Positions 33,956 to 35,536 of a DNA stretch of 35,536 bases are shown here, in pieces. Under the pieces are notes generated by a model. It was not told the DNA's origin. It ran no database searches and was given only the letters and a program-made list of their open reading frames with translations. The translations under genes and the position numbers were made by a program. Positions within the stretch are counted from its first letter, which is position 1, and each line of letters starts with the position of its first letter. The DNA comes from Bacillota bacterium (GTDB lineage: Bacteria; Bacillota; Clostridia; Acetivibrionales; DSM-1351): NCBI GenBank assembly GCA_023416275.1, contig JAEZIB010000168.1, positions 1 to 35,536 of the forward strand, written 5' to 3'.

Positions 33956-35536
33956 TGTAATGATTGTTGACGATGAACCTGTAATAAAGCAAGGTCTCTT
34001 ATGCTTTGTAAATTGGGAGGCACTGGATTGCCAAGTTGTTTGTGATGCCCAAAATGGTATTGAGGCAATTGAAAAACTGGAAGCTCATCCTGTTGATATT
34101 GTCATAACAGATGTCAAAATGCCTGGAATGGGTGGCTTGGAACTGTCAAAATTTATTCATGAAAACTATCCTTCTATTAAAGTCATCATTCTAACAGCTT
34201 TTGCAGACTTCTCCTATGCTCAGTCTGCAATTAAGTATGGTGTTGTAGATTTTGTTATTAAAACAAACCCCACAGAGAAAATCCCTGATGCCATCTGCAA
34301 AGCAAAGGCACTGATTACACAGGAAAAAGAATTGGACGAAAAATTAAAGTTTATGGAGCAAAGAGCTAATACACGAATATCAGAGGTTCGTGAAAAATAC
34401 TTTAAAGATGTATTTAACGGAATAATTGCAAATGACAAAATTCTTCAAAGCAAGTTGACAGAGCTTGAAATAAAGATTGAAAATTATTTTGTTGTTTTGT
34501 TTGATATTCATAACGTATCAAGCCAAAGTTCCGTAATCAGTCCGGAGGATTACAATAAATTCATAAAATCAGTAAATAATCTGCTTTCTATGGTATTTAA
34601 GAGCTATCCTCACTATACTGTTGCAATAAACAGAAATCTTCTTGCTGCGATTATTTCCTTCAAGAGCAATAATGTTCCTGTTTGTACTCAAACACTTTTA
34701 ATGACCTGCAATGAAATTCTATCTATGGCTGACAGTTTTATGCGTTTTACTATCAGTATAGGTATAAGCCAGATGCAGCAAAATATTCAAGCTTTGCCTT
34801 TTGCATATCAGCAAGCAAAGGATGCACTAAAAGGCGGTTTTTATAATGACAACCATGTATCAGTTTTTATGCCCTACACTCCACCTGCACCGTCATCAAC
34901 AAACCAGCCCCATTATTTTGCTGAAGAAATTGTCAGCAGCCTGCAGTTAAAGAATTCATCGGAGGCAGTTTTAAGGCTAAACAAACTATTAGAGGAATAT
35001 CGGATTAATAAGGAACCTATAGAAAATATCAAGGTCTCCTGCATGCTCATTGCCTCTTATTGCTACAGGCTTCTTACAATCCACAAGCTGTTCGCTCCAG
35101 AGCTTGCAGACAGCGAGCCCGAAATATACAAACAAATACAGTCTAGCAGAAACATTCAAAATCTGCAAAGCATTGTAATACAATTAATAGAAAGTATTGC
35201 GCAGGTTATGGAAAGTAATGATAACAAATTCAGTTATCTTATACAGGAAACCCAAAAATATATTCGTGATAATTTTTCCAAGAATATCAGCCTCCAATCC
35301 ATCGCTGACCATATCCATGTCAATAGCAGCTATCTCAGCCGCTTGTATAAAAAGGAAACTGGAGAGTCCATAGTAGATGCCATTAATAAGTATAGAATTG
35401 ACAATGCCAAAAAACTACTAAAAGACCCCGGCAATAAAGTGTTCGAGGTTGCTTGTGCTGTAGGCATCGAAGACCCTGCTTACTTTACTCATGTTTTTAG
35501 CAAATATACAGGAATGAGTCCTAAGGAGTACAAGGT
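33948..35536 (+). CDS. YesN-type response regulator with AraC DNA-binding domain (3' partial)
   Basis: 529 residues are visible; the frame runs off the end of the window within a few residues of the usual AraC C-terminus (ending GMSPKEYK). The receiver domain has D8-D9 in IVDDEP, phospho-acceptor D55 in IVITDVKMPGMGG, T83 in IILTAF and K105 in FVIKTNP. A ~290-residue middle region follows, then an AraC domain with two helix-turn-helix units (SLQSIADHIHVNSSYLSRLY; VFEVACAVGIEDPAYFTHVF). The ATG lies inside the last codons of the kinase gene, giving translational coupling. It is the expected activator of the divergent sugar importer-GH65 operon. Confidence 0.92.
   Translation, partial: MYNVMIVDDEPVIKQGLLCFVNWEALDCQVVCDAQNGIEAIEKLEAHPVDIVITDVKMPGMGGLELSKFIHENYPSIKVIILTAFADFSYAQSAIKYGVVDFVIKTNPTEKIPDAICKAKALITQEKELDEKLKFMEQRANTRISEVREKYFKDVFNGIIANDKILQSKLTELEIKIENYFVVLFDIHNVSSQSSVISPEDYNKFIKSVNNLLSMVFKSYPHYTVAINRNLLAAIISFKSNNVPVCTQTLLMTCNEILSMADSFMRFTISIGISQMQQNIQALPFAYQQAKDALKGGFYNDNHVSVFMPYTPPAPSSTNQPHYFAEEIVSSLQLKNSSEAVLRLNKLLEEYRINKEPIENIKVSCMLIASYCYRLLTIHKLFAPELADSEPEIYKQIQSSRNIQNLQSIVIQLIESIAQVMESNDNKFSYLIQETQKYIRDNFSKNISLQSIADHIHVNSSYLSRLYKKETGESIVDAINKYRIDNAKKLLKDPGNKVFEVACAVGIEDPAYFTHVFSKYTGMSPKEYK

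Overview
The window looks like the chromosome of a low-GC, mesophilic, cellulosome-forming clostridium (Ruminiclostridium/Clostridium cellulolyticum-papyrosolvens type). This rests on AT-rich DNA, strong GGAGG ribosome binding sites, two proteins ending in duplicated type I dockerin repeats with Ala-Ile/Ala-Leu type cohesin-recognition positions, two very large S-layer-homology (SLH) surface proteins, and two-component systems of the YesMN and GHKL/LytTR kinds. The species is an inference from these traits. No rRNA, tRNA, CRISPR array or transposase was recognised.

Layout. (1) 2-1159 (+): 3' part of a secreted beta-propeller/di-haem cytochrome c peroxidase-like protein ending in a dockerin; its start lies outside the window. 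(2) 1577-4753 (-): secreted clan GH-A glycoside hydrolase with four FN3 modules, CBM6 and dockerin, preceded by an unusual leader with an extra strong Shine-Dalgarno and an 8-codon ORF. (3) 5015-7925 (-): remnant of a GH28 gene, intact GH39 beta-xylosidase, AraC-type regulator, closed by a clean terminator. (4) 8270-10924 (-): SLH-anchored surface protein with a hairpin-rich leader. (5) 11221-13939: degenerate receiver protein (-) divergent from a LytTR response regulator and GHKL histidine kinase (+). (6) 14472-18262 (-): galT-galK-galE Leloir operon. (7) 18628-24030 (-): 1800-residue SLH-anchored GH43-like protein with four CBM6/35-like modules, a ricin-type module and an X2 module. (8) 24337-31817 (-): ABC sugar importer (binding lipoprotein plus two permeases), GH65 disaccharide phosphorylase, beta-phosphoglucomutase and DUF4432 aldose-epimerase-like protein. 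(9) 32123-end (+): YesM/YesN-type kinase and AraC-type response regulator, divergent from the importer operon.

How it fits together. Polysaccharide is attacked by enzymes held in the cellulosome (dockerin proteins), on the cell surface (SLH proteins) and in the cytoplasm (GH39, GH65). The best-defined pathway is block 8: import of an oligosaccharide, phosphorolysis by GH65 to beta-glucose 1-phosphate plus a second sugar, and conversion by PgmB to glucose 6-phosphate. The divergent two-component system is the likely inducer, and a perfect LacI-type palindrome in the leader suggests a second regulator. The gal operon would process galactose released from hemicellulose.

The strongest candidates for something new are the cytochrome c peroxidase-dockerin fusion, the GH65 operon with an altered motif after the catalytic GPDE, the structured leader of the SLH gene, the GH43-like domain with Cys at the usual pKa-modulating Asp position, and the pseudo-receiver beside the LytTR system.
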